A stretch of DNA of 64,000 bases, taken from Blastococcus sp. CT_GayMR19. GTDB taxonomy: Bacteria > Actinomycetota > Actinomycetes > Mycobacteriales > Geodermatophilaceae. The position numbers were made by a program, and so were the translations under genes. The stretch is taken from assembly GCF_004570385.1 (NCBI RefSeq), contig NZ_SPQL01000002.1, positions 1 to 64,000 on the forward strand. The letters are read 5' to 3'. Positions 24,309 to 33,243 of this stretch are shown piece by piece. Each line of letters opens with the position of its first letter. The first letter of the stretch is position 1. Below the pieces are notes generated by a model. It saw nothing but the letters and a program-made list of their open reading frames with translations, was not told where the DNA came from and ran no database searches.

Positions 24309-26175
24309 AGCCCGCAGCCCTGCCCCGGGTACGGGCGCTCGACCGGGGCGCCGGGATCCGGACCCGACCGGGCTGCTGCTCGGCGGCCGGACGGGGACGC
24401 CCGAACAGGTAGCCCTGCGCGTGCGAGCAGCTCAGCTCCTCCAGGACGGCGTGCTGCTCCTGGGTCTCCACGCCCTCGGCGACGACGTCCAGGTGCAGGC
24501 TGCGCGCGAGCTCGATGATCGAGGCCACCAGGGTCGTCGACGGTCCGCCCGTACCGAGTTCCTGGACGAAGCTGCGGTCGATCTTGACGATGTCGGCGGG
24601 GAGCCGGCGCAGGTAGGACAGGCTCGAGTAGCCGGTTCCGAAGTCGTCGATGGCGATGCGGACGCCGAGGGTGCGCAGCGCGCGCAGCTGGTCGACGACC
24701 TGCTCGACGTCGCTCATCAGCACGCCCTCGGTCACCTCCAGCGTGAGCTGGCGCGCCGGAAGGCCGCTGGCGGCCAGCGCGTCCGCGACCGCCTGGACGA
24801 CGTCGTCGTCGGCGAGCTGCCGGGGCGAGAGGTTGACTGCCATGTCGATCGGCCGCCCGGTCTGCCGGGTCCACGCGGCCGCCTGCTCGGTGGCCTGAGC
24901 CAGGACCCAGCGGCCGATCTCCACGATGTGCCCGCCGTCCTCGGCGAGCGGGATGAACTCCGCCGGCGGCACGAGCCCGCGCGTCGGGTGGTGCCACCGC
25001 AGCAGCGCCTCGTACCCGGTCGTCCCGCCGTCGGCCAGGGAGATGGTCGGCTGGTAGTGCACCGCGAGCTGACCGGAGGCGACGACGCCGGCCAGGTCCT
25101 CGACCAGCTCGACCTTGCTCTGCGCGGCCTGGGCCATGCCGTCGGCGTAGCGCACCAGCCGGTTCTTGCCCTGGGCCTTGGCCATGTACATCGCCAGGTC
25201 GGCGTTGCGGAGCAGTGTGCCGGAGCTGCGGTCGGAGGTCGTGAGCGTGGACGCGAGGCCGATGCTCACGCGGATCCCGAGCGGCCGCCCGTCGATCTGC
25301 ACCGGGTCGGACAGCGCGACCAGCATCCGCTCGGCGATCTTCCCCGCGGTCGTCGGCCCGTTGGCGATGAGCACGGCGAACTCGTCGCCGCCGAGGCGCG
25401 CCACGACGTCCCCCGGGCGGACGCAGCCCTGCAGTCTCGCGCCCACCGCGAGCAGGAGCAGGTCCCCGGCGTCGTGACCCCGGGCGTCGTTGACGTCCTT
25501 GAAGTCGTCGACGTCGAGCAGCAGCACCGTGACCGCACCGGTCCGGTGCTGCAGCAGCCGGTCGGTCGCCTCGACCAGCATCGTCCGGTTGGCCAGGCCG
25601 GTGAGCTGGTCGCGGAGGCCCTGCTGCTCGTTGAGCCGCCAGGCCGCGAGATGCGCCAGGCTCGCGGCCAGCACGAATGCCCCGTGCACGCCGGCCCAGG
25701 CCCACGGGTTGTGGTGGGCCGCGCTGTGCCCGAACACCGAATGCGGGAACAGCGTGCCGAGGACGCCGTGGTGGATCAGGACCACGACCAGGGCGACGCC
25801 GAAGGGCACCCAGTCCTGGTACAGCGAGACCAGCCCGACCATGACGAAGAAGTGGAAGTGGGCCTCGGTGAGCCCGTGCATCAGGTAGACCAGGAGCATC
25901 GAGGCCGCGAGCAGGCTCATCGTCGCCGCGGCCGCCTGGACGGCGCGCGCCACCCGGGGCAGCACGGCCACCACGACGGGCAGGGCCACGGCGCCCGCCT
26001 CGAGCAGCGCCACCTGAACGGCCTCACCGGTGAGCAGCGCCACCACGCCCAGCACGGCCGCCTGGACCAGGGCGATCCGCACGATCGTGCGGTGCCGTCG
26101 CTGCCACACCTCGTCGGGCAGCAGACGTCCCTCGGGCAGCAGCTGGTTCAGCCGGTCGCGGAGTCTGGGGAGCAC
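24295..26175 (-). CDS. Membrane GGDEF-EAL cyclic-di-GMP protein with histidine-bearing sensor module
   Basis: The 626-aa protein has an N-terminal membrane region of about 170 residues, a complete GGDEF domain (RLGGDEF, 260-266, after DQLTGLANR at 189) and an EAL domain (YEALLRW, EAL at 389-391, later DDFGTGYSSLSYL and KIDRSF). Both enzyme signatures are intact, so either cyclase or phosphodiesterase activity is possible. Residues 100-183 (GLTEAHFHFF, LYQDWVPF, HH at 135-136, PHSVF at 144-148) closely match the chemoreceptor encoded at 39095-40423. That shared membrane module probably senses the same signal. Confidence 0.93.
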   Translation of the reverse strand: MLPRLRDRLNQLLPEGRLLPDEVWQRRHRTIVRIALVQAAVLGVVALLTGEAVQVALLEAGAVALPVVVAVLPRVARAVQAAAATMSLLAASMLLVYLMHGLTEAHFHFFVMVGLVSLYQDWVPFGVALVVVLIHHGVLGTLFPHSVFGHSAAHHNPWAWAGVHGAFVLAASLAHLAAWRLNEQQGLRDQLTGLANRTMLVEATDRLLQHRTGAVTVLLLDVDDFKDVNDARGHDAGDLLLLAVGARLQGCVRPGDVVARLGGDEFAVLIANGPTTAGKIAERMLVALSDPVQIDGRPLGIRVSIGLASTLTTSDRSSGTLLRNADLAMYMAKAQGKNRLVRYADGMAQAAQSKVELVEDLAGVVASGQLAVHYQPTISLADGGTTGYEALLRWHHPTRGLVPPAEFIPLAEDGGHIVEIGRWVLAQATEQAAAWTRQTGRPIDMAVNLSPRQLADDDVVQAVADALAASGLPARQLTLEVTEGVLMSDVEQVVDQLRALRTLGVRIAIDDFGTGYSSLSYLRRLPADIVKIDRSFVQELGTGGPSTTLVASIIELARSLHLDVVAEGVETQEQHAVLEELSCSHAQGYLFGRPRPAAEQQPGRVRIPAPRSSARTRGRAAGFSAT

Positions 26176-26301
26176 ACCGTCCTATCGGCAGCGGTCGTTG
26201 CCTGGTGCACCAGAACCGCCGGGTATCTCGCCCGTAAGGGGGGTGCCGCTCACCACACTGCCGGTGGTCGATCGCGCGACCCCTGGCCTGCCCGTCGTCA
26301 G

Positions 26302-26307
26302 TAGCCT
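26302..26307 (+). promoter_or_regulatory. Leaderless-type -10 element (TAGCCT)
   Basis: TAGCCT ends 6 nt before the GTG at 26314, with no Shine-Dalgarno in between. Confidence 0.55.
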
Positions 26308-26313
26308 CGCGGC

Positions 26314-26736
26314 GTGGGGCACTTCGGGAAGTACGCGTACAGCGCCGGCCGGTGGAGCACGGGCGGGCCGACCGCCGTGCCGTTCCTGCTGATCGACGTC
26401 CACGACAGCGACATCGCGACGGTCGACTACCGCGCGGCCGACGCCTCCGGCGGCCGGTTCTTCCTGGGCTGCGAGCCCCGGTTCTACTTCGAGGAGCCGG
26501 ACGCCGGGGCGCCGGTGGACACGGTCGCCGAGTCGGAGGGCTTCGCCCGGTGGGCGAGGGACGTCACGGGAACGGACGTCGACCCCGCCGACGTCCGGCA
26601 GCTCCTGGCCCCGACGGAGGCGGCGCCGGCACGCGAGGACGACGTCGTCGTCGAGGACGTCGTGGGGCGCCTGCTCGGCCTCGCCGGACTCCCGTCGCCC
26701 GACTGGCCCAGGGACGACGACGCACCGGCCGGGTGA
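26314..26736 (+). CDS. Hypothetical protein (140 aa)
   Basis: The product begins MGHFGKYAYSAGRWSTGGPT (GTG-initiated) and continues with a beta-rich-looking core (VPFLLIDVHDSDIATVDYRA, GGRFFLGCEPRFYFEEP). An acidic helical C-terminus ends VVGRLLGLAGLPSPDW. It is soluble, with one cysteine. The start is fixed by the -10 box 6 nt upstream. It is divergent from the membrane GGDEF-EAL gene; no family was recognised and no function can be given. Confidence 0.7.
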   Translation: MGHFGKYAYSAGRWSTGGPTAVPFLLIDVHDSDIATVDYRAADASGGRFFLGCEPRFYFEEPDAGAPVDTVAESEGFARWARDVTGTDVDPADVRQLLAPTEAAPAREDDVVVEDVVGRLLGLAGLPSPDWPRDDDAPAG

Positions 26737-26809
26737 CGGCGGCAACGGGCCGGAGTCCGCGCCGCCGAGGGGCCCGGGTGACCGGACATGTGCCCGAGCG
26801 GGCGGCCCG

Positions 26810-27550
26810 TCACGGCGGGCGGGGACCGGGGGCCGCCGCCGGCCGGTCCTCGACATCCTTGGGCAGCAGGATCGTCCGCAGGAGCAGCAACCAGACCAGG
26901 GTGAAGACGACGCTCGCGGCGACGTCGGTGGGCCAGTGCATCCCGCGGTAGAGCCTGCTGACCAGCACGAACGCCGCCACGGCCACCGCCAGGAACCAGC
27001 TCGACGCCCGGAGCCGGTGCCGGGGGTGGGTGCGGGCCAGACCGAGGGCCAGTCCCACCCCGAGGGCGATCGTCGCCGCGGTGTGCCCGGACGGGAAGCT
27101 CGAGGTCGGCGGCGCGATGTCCAGCTGCTCGATCGGCGGGCGGACGCGGTCGATCGCGAGTGCCGCGAGGAGGAACAGCCCGGTCTCCCCGGCGACGGCC
27201 ACCGCGAGGAAGGCGGGGAGCCGGGGACCCTGCCCCCGCCAGGCGAGCAGGAGACAGCCCGCGGCGGTCAGGATCACGATGGTGACGGTCGACCCCAGCA
27301 CGCTGCCGTAGTGCGTCACCTCGTTCCAGAACGGCGTGCGACCGGCCGCGAGCGTGCGCTCGAAGGCGAGCTCCTCGGCGGCGACCGCGCTGTCGTCCAG
27401 ACCGCGGGTGATCAGCAGTCCCAGCCCGAGCAGTACCGCCTCCACCAGGAGGAACGCGCCCGCGATCAGGCCGATCAGCCGCGGGAGCCGGCGCACGCGC
27501 GCGCCCGCCAGGACCCCCGCCCGTCCGCCGGCCCTGCCCGGCTGCTCCAT
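26810..27550 (-). CDS. PAP2-family membrane phosphatase
   Basis: The 246-aa protein has about six membrane helices and the phosphatidic-acid phosphatase type 2 motifs: a variant motif 1 DRVRPP, motif 2 SSFPSGHTAA and motif 3 SRLYRGMHWPTDV with the catalytic His. The lysine usually seven residues before the motif-1 RP is absent, so activity may be altered. The ATG at 27550 follows GGAGGAGA. Such enzymes dephosphorylate lipid phosphates or undecaprenyl pyrophosphate; the exact substrate is unknown. Confidence 0.88.
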   Translation of the reverse strand: MEQPGRAGGRAGVLAGARVRRLPRLIGLIAGAFLLVEAVLLGLGLLITRGLDDSAVAAEELAFERTLAAGRTPFWNEVTHYGSVLGSTVTIVILTAAGCLLLAWRGQGPRLPAFLAVAVAGETGLFLLAALAIDRVRPPIEQLDIAPPTSSFPSGHTAATIALGVGLALGLARTHPRHRLRASSWFLAVAVAAFVLVSRLYRGMHWPTDVAASVVFTLVWLLLLRTILLPKDVEDRPAAAPGPRPP

Positions 27551-27647
27551 CGCTCTCCTCCGACCCGCACCGGGCCGACGTGCACGCATCGGGCTCCCGG
27601 TCGGCCCGACACGTGCACAGTGGCGGCTCCGCGCCCCCGACGGGCGG

Positions 27648-28802
27648 TCAGCCGACGCCGAGGTCGCGGGCGATGAGCATCCGCTGCACCTCGCTGGTGC
27701 CCTCGCCGATCTCCAGGATCTTCGCGTCGCGGTAGAAGCGGCCGACCGGGAACTCGTTCATGAATCCGTAGCCGCCGTGCACCTGGGTCGCGTACCGGGC
27801 GTTGTCCATGGCGATCTCCGAGCTGTACAGCTTGGCGATCGAGGCCTCGCGCTTGAACGGCTCGCCGCGGAGCATCTTCTCCGCCGCCCGGTAGTAGGCC
27901 AGCCGCGCGGTCGAGGCCCGCACCTCCATGTCGGCGATCATGAACTGGATCGCCTGGTTGCGGCCGATCGGCTGCCCGAACGCCTCGCGCTGCGCCGCGT
28001 ACTTGATCGACTCGTCGACGCAGCCCTGTGCCAGCCCGACCGACAGCGCCGAGATCGCGATCCGGCCCTCGTCGAGGATCGAGAGGAACTGCGCGTAGCC
28101 GCGCCCCCGCTCCCCCACCAGGTTCTCCTCCGGCACGCGCACGTCGCTGAACGACAGCTCGCGGGTGTCCGAGGCGTTCCAGCCGACCTTCGAGTACCGC
28201 TGGCCGACGACGAAGCCCGGCGTCCCCGAGGGGACGATGATCGCCGAGATCTCCTTGTGGCCGTCCGGCCGCGTACCGGTGACGGCGGTGACCGTGACGA
28301 GCTGCGTCAGGTCGGTGCCGGCGTTGGTGATGAACGCCTTCGACCCGTTGATGACCCAGTGGCCGTCCTCGAGGCGCGCGGTGGTCTTCGTCGCGCCGGC
28401 GTCCGAACCGCCGCCCGGCTCGGTCAGCCCGAACGCGCCCAGCGCCTCCCCCGAGCACAGCCGCGGCAGCCACTCCTGCTTCTGCGCTGGCGTGCCGAAC
28501 CGGTAGATCGGCATCGCGCCGAGGGAGACGCCGGCCTCCAGGGTGATCGCCACGGAGCTGTCGACCCGGCCCAGCTCCTCAAGGGCGACGCACAGGTCGA
28601 AGTAGGTGCCCCCCGAGCCGCCGTACTCCTCCGGGAAGGGCAGGCCGAACAGGCCGAGCTCACCCATCTGCCGCACGATCTGCGTCGGGAACTCGTCCCG
28701 CTCGTAGAACTCGCCGATCTGCGGGGCGATCACCTCCTGGGCGAACTCGCGCACCGTCTTGCGCAGGGTCTCGGTCTCGTCGTCGAGCCGGTAGTCCAGC
28801 AT
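27648..28802 (-). CDS. Acyl-CoA dehydrogenase of the leucine-type cluster (FadE19/isovaleryl-CoA dehydrogenase-like)
   Basis: This 384-aa FAD enzyme has the acyl-CoA dehydrogenase fold, with AFGLTEPGGGSDAG, the FAD/substrate region GFVVGQRYSKVGWNASDTRE, the helix QREAFGQPIGRNQAIQFMIA, and the C-terminal EIGEGTSEVQRMLIARDLG. It is the last gene of an operon whose order (carboxyltransferase, biotin carboxylase, dehydrogenase) matches accD1-accA1-fadE19 of mycobacteria. It probably oxidises a branched short-chain acyl-CoA such as isovaleryl-CoA. The exact substrate is inferred from context only. Confidence 0.93.
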   Translation of the reverse strand: MLDYRLDDETETLRKTVREFAQEVIAPQIGEFYERDEFPTQIVRQMGELGLFGLPFPEEYGGSGGTYFDLCVALEELGRVDSSVAITLEAGVSLGAMPIYRFGTPAQKQEWLPRLCSGEALGAFGLTEPGGGSDAGATKTTARLEDGHWVINGSKAFITNAGTDLTQLVTVTAVTGTRPDGHKEISAIIVPSGTPGFVVGQRYSKVGWNASDTRELSFSDVRVPEENLVGERGRGYAQFLSILDEGRIAISALSVGLAQGCVDESIKYAAQREAFGQPIGRNQAIQFMIADMEVRASTARLAYYRAAEKMLRGEPFKREASIAKLYSSEIAMDNARYATQVHGGYGFMNEFPVGRFYRDAKILEIGEGTSEVQRMLIARDLGVG

Positions 28803-28805
28803 CCG

Positions 28806-30809
28806 TCAGTTCTCCTGCTGCTCGGGAGCGTCGGCCGCCGGGGTCACCACGGCCACCCGCTCGTCCAGCCCGACCGTCTGGCCGGCTGTCACGTCGAGCG
28901 CGGTGACCGTTCCCGCCACGGGGGCGGTCAGCACGTGCTCCATCTTCATCGCCTCGACGACCAGCAGTGGGGTTCCCGCCGCCACCTCGTCGCCGACCGA
29001 CACCTGCACCACGGTCACGGTCCCGGGCATGGGCGAGCTGACGACGCCACCTGCGCTCGCGCCCTCGGCGTGCGCGGTGAGCCGCTCCTGCTCGCGCAGC
29101 GCGGTCACCCGGCCGTCCGCGGCCAGCCAGACCGTGCCGCCCGCGTGGACGAGGTAGTAGGACATCGTCAGCCCGTCGAGGCTCACGGTGATCCGGTCGC
29201 CGTCCCGGACGGCGCGGGCCGCCACGGGCTCGCCGTCCCCGACCTTGACCTCCGCCGCTTCCGACCGGCCGCGCAGCCGCACCTCGACCGGTTCCCCGCC
29301 CGAGGCCTGCAGCTTCCGGACCGTCCACGCCGGCTCACCCATCCGCCAGCCGTCCGGAACGTCCCACCGGTCGACGACGCCGCCGGCCGGCTCGCTCTCG
29401 ATCAGCAGGGCCAGGCCCGCCGCGGCGTACACGTGCGGCGGTGGCGGCTCGGGCAGCGTGAGGTCGTCGCCGCGGCGCTCGATCAGCCCCGTGTCGAGCT
29501 TCCCGGCGACGACGTCGGCGTCGTCGAGGAGCGCCCGCAGGAAGGCCGCGTTCGTCGTCACACCGAGGACGGCGGTGTGCCCGAGCGCCCCCACCAGCCG
29601 GGCGCGGGCGGTCTCGCGGGTCGGCGCCCAGGCGATGATCTTGGCCAGCATCGGGTCGTAGTCCGAGCCGACCACGGTGCCCACGGCGAGCGAGCTGTCG
29701 ACGCGGATGCCGGGGCCGGTCGGCTCCAGCAGCCCGAGCACCGTCCCGGCCTGCGGGAGGAAGCCGCGGGACGGGTCCTCGGCGTAGAGCCGCGCCTCGA
29801 TGGCGTGCCCGTCGAGGGTGACGTCGCTCTGGTCGACCGGCAGCCGTCCGCCCGCCGCGATCCGGATCTGCTGCTCGACCAGGTCCATGCCGGTGATCAG
29901 CTCGGTCACCGGGTGCTCGACCTGGAGCCGGGTGTTCATCTCCAGGAAGAAGAAGTCGCGCGGCCGGTCGGCGTCGACGATGAACTCGACGGTCCCGGCG
30001 CCGGTGTAGCCGACGGCCTTGGCCGCCTCGACCGCCGCCCGGCCCATCGAGGCGCGGGAGGCGGTGTCGAGCAGCGGCGACGGGGCCTCCTCGATCACCT
30101 TCTGGTGCCGTCGCTGCAGGCTGCACTCGCGCTCGCCGAGGTGGATGACGTTGCCGTGGGCGTCACCGAGCACCTGCACCTCGATGTGCCGGGAGTTGCC
30201 GACGTACCGCTCGACCAGCAGCGTGTCGTCGCCGAAGGAGCCCGCCGCCTCGCGCCGGGCACCGGCGATCGCGTCCGGCAGCTCCTCCTTCGAGCGCACG
30301 ACCCGCATGCCCTTGCCACCCCCGCCCGCGCTGGGCTTGAGCAGCACCGGGAAGCCGACGGCGACGGCGGCGTCGGTGACCTGTCCGTCGTCCATGCCGG
30401 GCTCGGTCCGGCCGGGGACGACGGGCACCCCGGCGGCCATCACGGTCTGCTTGGCGCGGATCTTGTCGGCCATCGCCTCGATCGCGGCGATCGGCGGCCC
30501 GATGAACACGATGCCGGCCTTCTCGCAGGCGCGGGCGAACTCCACGTTCTCCGACAGGAATCCGTAGCCCGGGTGGATGGCCTGGGCGCCGGTGCGCTCG
30601 GCGGCCTCGAGCACGCGCTCGATCGAGAGGTAGCTCTGCGCCGCGGGGGCCGGCCCGATGGGGACGGCGACGTCGGCCAGCCGGGTGTGCAGCGCACCGG
30701 CGTCGGCGTCGCTGTGCACGGCGACGGAGCGGATGCCCATCTCCCGCAGCGTGCGGATCACCCGGACGGCGATCTCGCCCCGGTTGGCCACGAGCACGGT
30801 CTCGAACAT
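28806..30809 (-). CDS. accA1: Biotin-dependent acyl-CoA carboxylase alpha subunit (3-methylcrotonyl-CoA type)
   Basis: The 667-aa protein begins [20 protein letters not shown] and carries the biotin carboxylase domain (ATP loop [13 protein letters not shown], then [20 protein letters not shown] and [16 protein letters not shown]) and a C-terminal biotin carrier with EAMKMEH. It carboxylates biotin and hands CO2 to the carboxyltransferase encoded just upstream. The ATG at 30809 is preferred by homologue N-termini; a GTG at 30818 is also possible. It follows the carboxyltransferase gene by 90 bp holding two perfect palindromes, and is 3 bp from the dehydrogenase gene. Confidence 0.93.
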   Translation of the reverse strand: MFETVLVANRGEIAVRVIRTLREMGIRSVAVHSDADAGALHTRLADVAVPIGPAPAAQSYLSIERVLEAAERTGAQAIHPGYGFLSENVEFARACEKAGIVFIGPPIAAIEAMADKIRAKQTVMAAGVPVVPGRTEPGMDDGQVTDAAVAVGFPVLLKPSAGGGGKGMRVVRSKEELPDAIAGARREAAGSFGDDTLLVERYVGNSRHIEVQVLGDAHGNVIHLGERECSLQRRHQKVIEEAPSPLLDTASRASMGRAAVEAAKAVGYTGAGTVEFIVDADRPRDFFFLEMNTRLQVEHPVTELITGMDLVEQQIRIAAGGRLPVDQSDVTLDGHAIEARLYAEDPSRGFLPQAGTVLGLLEPTGPGIRVDSSLAVGTVVGSDYDPMLAKIIAWAPTRETARARLVGALGHTAVLGVTTNAAFLRALLDDADVVAGKLDTGLIERRGDDLTLPEPPPPHVYAAAGLALLIESEPAGGVVDRWDVPDGWRMGEPAWTVRKLQASGGEPVEVRLRGRSEAAEVKVGDGEPVAARAVRDGDRITVSLDGLTMSYYLVHAGGTVWLAADGRVTALREQERLTAHAEGASAGGVVSSPMPGTVTVVQVSVGDEVAAGTPLLVVEAMKMEHVLTAPVAGTVTALDVTAGQTVGLDERVAVVTPAADAPEQQEN

Positions 30810-30841
30810 GCCGCTCACCGTCCCCGACCGGCCGAGAACGC

Positions 30842-30894
30842 GCTTTCGGTACCGAAAGCCGCCGCGTCCACCGCCGCTTTCGGTACCGAAAGCG
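30842..30894. repeat. Two identical 18-bp palindromes between the two carboxylase genes
   Basis: The palindrome GCTTTCGGTACCGAAAGC occurs at 30842-30859 and at 30876-30893, with 34 bp between starts. The second copy extends to a perfect 20-mer at 30875-30894. They sit inside the operon between carboxyltransferase and biotin carboxylase genes. As RNA each would form a hairpin; as DNA each is a perfect dyad that could bind a protein. They may also be a dispersed repeat. Confidence 0.85.
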
Positions 30895-30899
30895 GGAAG

Positions 30900-32504
30900 T
30901 CACATGCGGAAGACGCCATAGCCAACCTCTTCCAGGGGTGCGTTGGCGCAGGCGGACAAGGCCAGGCCGAGCACGGTGCGGGTCTGCGCGGGATCGATGA
31001 CGCCGTCGTCCCAGAGGCGGGCGGTGGCGTAGTAGGGATGCCCCTGGAGCTCGTACTGGTCGCGGATCGGCTTCTTGAACGCCTCCTCGTCCTCGGCGGT
31101 CCACTCCTCGCCGCGGGCCTCGAGACCGTCGCGCCGGACCTGGGCCAGCACGCTGGCGGCCTGCTCCCCGCCCATCACGGAGATGCGGGCGTTGGGCCAG
31201 GTGAACAGGAAGCGGGGCGAGTAGGCGCGGCCGCACATCGAGTAGTTCCCCGCACCGAAGGAGCCGCCGATGACCACGGTCAGCTTGGGTACCCGCGCGC
31301 AGGCGACGGCAGTGACCATCTTGGCGCCGTGTTTGGCGATGCCGCCCGCCTCGTAGTCGCGGCCGACCATGAAGCCGGTGATGTTCTGCAGGAACAGCAA
31401 CGGGATCTTCCGCTTGTCGCAGAGCTCGATGAAGTGCGCACCCTTGAGCGCCGACTCGGCGAACAGCACGCCGTTGTTGGCGATGATCCCGACCGGGTGG
31501 CCGTGCAGGCGAGCGAAGCCGGTCACGAGGGTGGCCCCGTACAGCGGCTTGAACTCGGCGAACCGGCTGCCGTCGACCAGGCGGGCGATGACCTCGCGGA
31601 CGTCGTAGGGCGTGCGCGGGTCGGGCGGCACGACCTCGTAGATCGACGCCGGGTCGGCCAGCGGCTCCTCCACCGGCGCGACGTCCCAGGGGCGCGGGCT
31701 GCGTGGACCGAGGGTGCCCACGATCTGGCGGACGAGCTGCAGCGCGTGCGCGTCGTCGTCGGCCAGGTGGTCGGTGACGCCGCTGATCCGGCTGTGCAGG
31801 TCTCCGCCGCCGAGCTCCTCGGCCGTGACGACCTCGCCGGTCGCGGCCTTCACCAGCGGCGGGCCGCCCAGGAAGATCGTGCCCTGCTCCCGGACGATCA
31901 CCGCCTCGTCGCTCATCGCCGGGACGTACGCGCCGCCGGCGGTGCACGACCCGAGGACGGCGGCGATCTGCGGGATCGCCGCCTTCGACATCGTCGCCTG
32001 GTTGAAGAAGATCCGGCCGAAGTGCTCGCGGTCGGGGAAGACGTCGTCCTGCATCGGCAGGAAGGCCCCGCCCGAGTCGACGAGGTAGATGCAGGGCAGC
32101 CGGTTGTGCAGCGCCACCTCCTGTGCCCGCAGGTGCTTCTTCACCGTCATCGGGTAGTAGGTGCCGCCCTTGACGGTGGCGTCGTTGGCGACGACGACGC
32201 ACTCGCGGCCCGAGACGCGGCCGATCCCGGTGATGATCCCGGCGGCGGGCGCGTCGCCGTCGTAGAGGCCGTGCGCGGCCAGCGGGGAGAGCTCCAGGAA
32301 CGGGCTGCCGGCGTCGAGCAGGGTGTCGACCCGCTCGCGCGGGAGGAGCTTGCCCCGGTCGGCGTGCCGTTGCCGGGCGCGTTCACCGCCCCCGAGGGCC
32401 GCCTGGCGCAGCTGGTCGGCGAGGTCGGCCGCGAGCGCGGCGTGCGCCGCGGCGTTACGGTCGGCGTCGGCCGATGCGGTCCGGGGAAGCACCGGTGCGT
32501 CCAC
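30900..32504 (-). CDS. accD1: Acyl-CoA carboxylase beta subunit (3-methylcrotonyl-CoA carboxyltransferase type)
   Basis: The 534-aa protein has the two crotonase-like carboxyltransferase halves. The N-terminal half includes [33 protein letters not shown] and [16 protein letters not shown]. The C-terminal half has [40 protein letters not shown] and [15 protein letters not shown]. These are strong hallmarks of methylcrotonyl/geranyl-CoA carboxyltransferases. The GTG at 32504 is 7 nt after a TAACCT box on the same strand, so the operon mRNA is probably leaderless. Transcription is divergent from the TetR gene, with operators over the promoter. Confidence 0.93.
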   Translation of the reverse strand: MDAPVLPRTASADADRNAAAHAALAADLADQLRQAALGGGERARQRHADRGKLLPRERVDTLLDAGSPFLELSPLAAHGLYDGDAPAAGIITGIGRVSGRECVVVANDATVKGGTYYPMTVKKHLRAQEVALHNRLPCIYLVDSGGAFLPMQDDVFPDREHFGRIFFNQATMSKAAIPQIAAVLGSCTAGGAYVPAMSDEAVIVREQGTIFLGGPPLVKAATGEVVTAEELGGGDLHSRISGVTDHLADDDAHALQLVRQIVGTLGPRSPRPWDVAPVEEPLADPASIYEVVPPDPRTPYDVREVIARLVDGSRFAEFKPLYGATLVTGFARLHGHPVGIIANNGVLFAESALKGAHFIELCDKRKIPLLFLQNITGFMVGRDYEAGGIAKHGAKMVTAVACARVPKLTVVIGGSFGAGNYSMCGRAYSPRFLFTWPNARISVMGGEQAASVLAQVRRDGLEARGEEWTAEDEEAFKKPIRDQYELQGHPYYATARLWDDGVIDPAQTRTVLGLALSACANAPLEEVGYGVFRM

Positions 32505-32511
32505 GCCGCGA

Positions 32512-32517
32512 AGGTTA
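32512..32517 (-). promoter_or_regulatory. Leaderless-type -10 element of the accD1 operon (TAACCT)
   Basis: On the minus strand TAACCT ends 7 nt before the GTG at 32504. It overlaps the operator at 32515-32528, so bound repressor would block it. Confidence 0.5.
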
Positions 32518-32528
32518 ACGGTCGTTCA
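32515..32528. promoter_or_regulatory. TetR-type operator, copy 1 (TTAACGGTCGTTCA)
   Basis: This 14-bp near-palindrome differs by one base from the copy at 32580-32593. It overlaps the -10 box of the accD1 operon. Repression by the adjacent TetR protein is inferred. Confidence 0.65.
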
Positions 32529-32579
32529 CACGCGGGTCCAGACGCGGGGCCGAAATGGCCACATTGGCCCCTCCGAGGG

Positions 32580-32593
32580 TTAACGGCCGTTCA
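32580..32593. promoter_or_regulatory. TetR-type operator, copy 2 (TTAACGGCCGTTCA)
   Basis: This copy contains TTAACG at the position expected for the -35 of the regulator gene (18 bp before TACCAT at 32604). Occupancy would give autoregulation. The start-to-start distance to copy 1 is 65 bp. Confidence 0.65.
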
Positions 32594-32603
32594 CCGTCGC
32601 CGC

Positions 32604-32609
32604 TACCAT
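32604..32609 (+). promoter_or_regulatory. Leaderless-type -10 element of the TetR gene (TACCAT)
   Basis: TACCAT ends 7 nt before the ATG at 32617, and no Shine-Dalgarno is present. Confidence 0.55.
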
Positions 32610-32616
32610 CCGGACC

Positions 32617-33222
32617 ATGACGTCGACGCGCGTGCTGCAGGATGCCGCGCTCCATGCCGACGCGGAGCGCCCGTCCCGCCGGGACGAGATCCTGCGGGCC
32701 GCCGCGCAGCTGTTCGCCGAGCGCGGCTCCCGGGCGGTCGGCGTGGACGACGTCGGGGCGGCCGTGGGCGTGACCGGCCCGGCGATCTACCGGCACTTCG
32801 CGAGCAAGGACGCGATGCTGGCCGAGATGCTGCTGCGGATCAGCGAGACGCTGCTGGCCGGCGGCACGGACCGGGTCGCCGACGTGGGCGACGACGCAGC
32901 CACCCAACTGCGTGCCCTGATCGCCTTCCACGTCGACTTCGCGCTCGACAACCCCGCACTGATCACCGTGCAGGACCGGGACCTGGGCTCGCTCCCCGAC
33001 GGCGACGCCGCCCAGGTGCGTCGCCTGCAGCGTCGCTACGTCGAGGTGTGGGTGGCCGTCCTCGCCCGGCTGCGCCCCGAGGCCGGCGCCGCGCTCTGCC
33101 GGGCCCGCGCGCACGCCGTCTTCGGGCTGATCAACTCGACGCCGCACAGCGCCGGCCGGCTCCCCCGTCACGGGATGGCGGCCCTGCTGGCCGACATGGC
33201 CTGGGCCGCGGCCACCGCCTGA
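32617..33222 (+). CDS. TetR-family regulator of the adjacent acyl-CoA operon
   Basis: The 201-aa protein has a TetR DNA-binding domain at about 22-68 (RDEILRAAAQLFAERGSRAV, then VGVTGPAIYRHFASKDAMLA) and an all-helical ligand domain. Divergence from accD1-accA1-dehydrogenase, and two matching palindromes in the gap, make it the likely repressor of that operon and of itself. The ligand is probably a branched acyl-CoA intermediate (inference). The genomic arrangement parallels Rv2506 near accD1 in M. tuberculosis. Confidence 0.9.
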   Translation: MTSTRVLQDAALHADAERPSRRDEILRAAAQLFAERGSRAVGVDDVGAAVGVTGPAIYRHFASKDAMLAEMLLRISETLLAGGTDRVADVGDDAATQLRALIAFHVDFALDNPALITVQDRDLGSLPDGDAAQVRRLQRRYVEVWVAVLARLRPEAGAALCRARAHAVFGLINSTPHSAGRLPRHGMAALLADMAWAAATA

Positions 33223-33243
33223 GCTGCCCCGCGGGAGGAGCGG

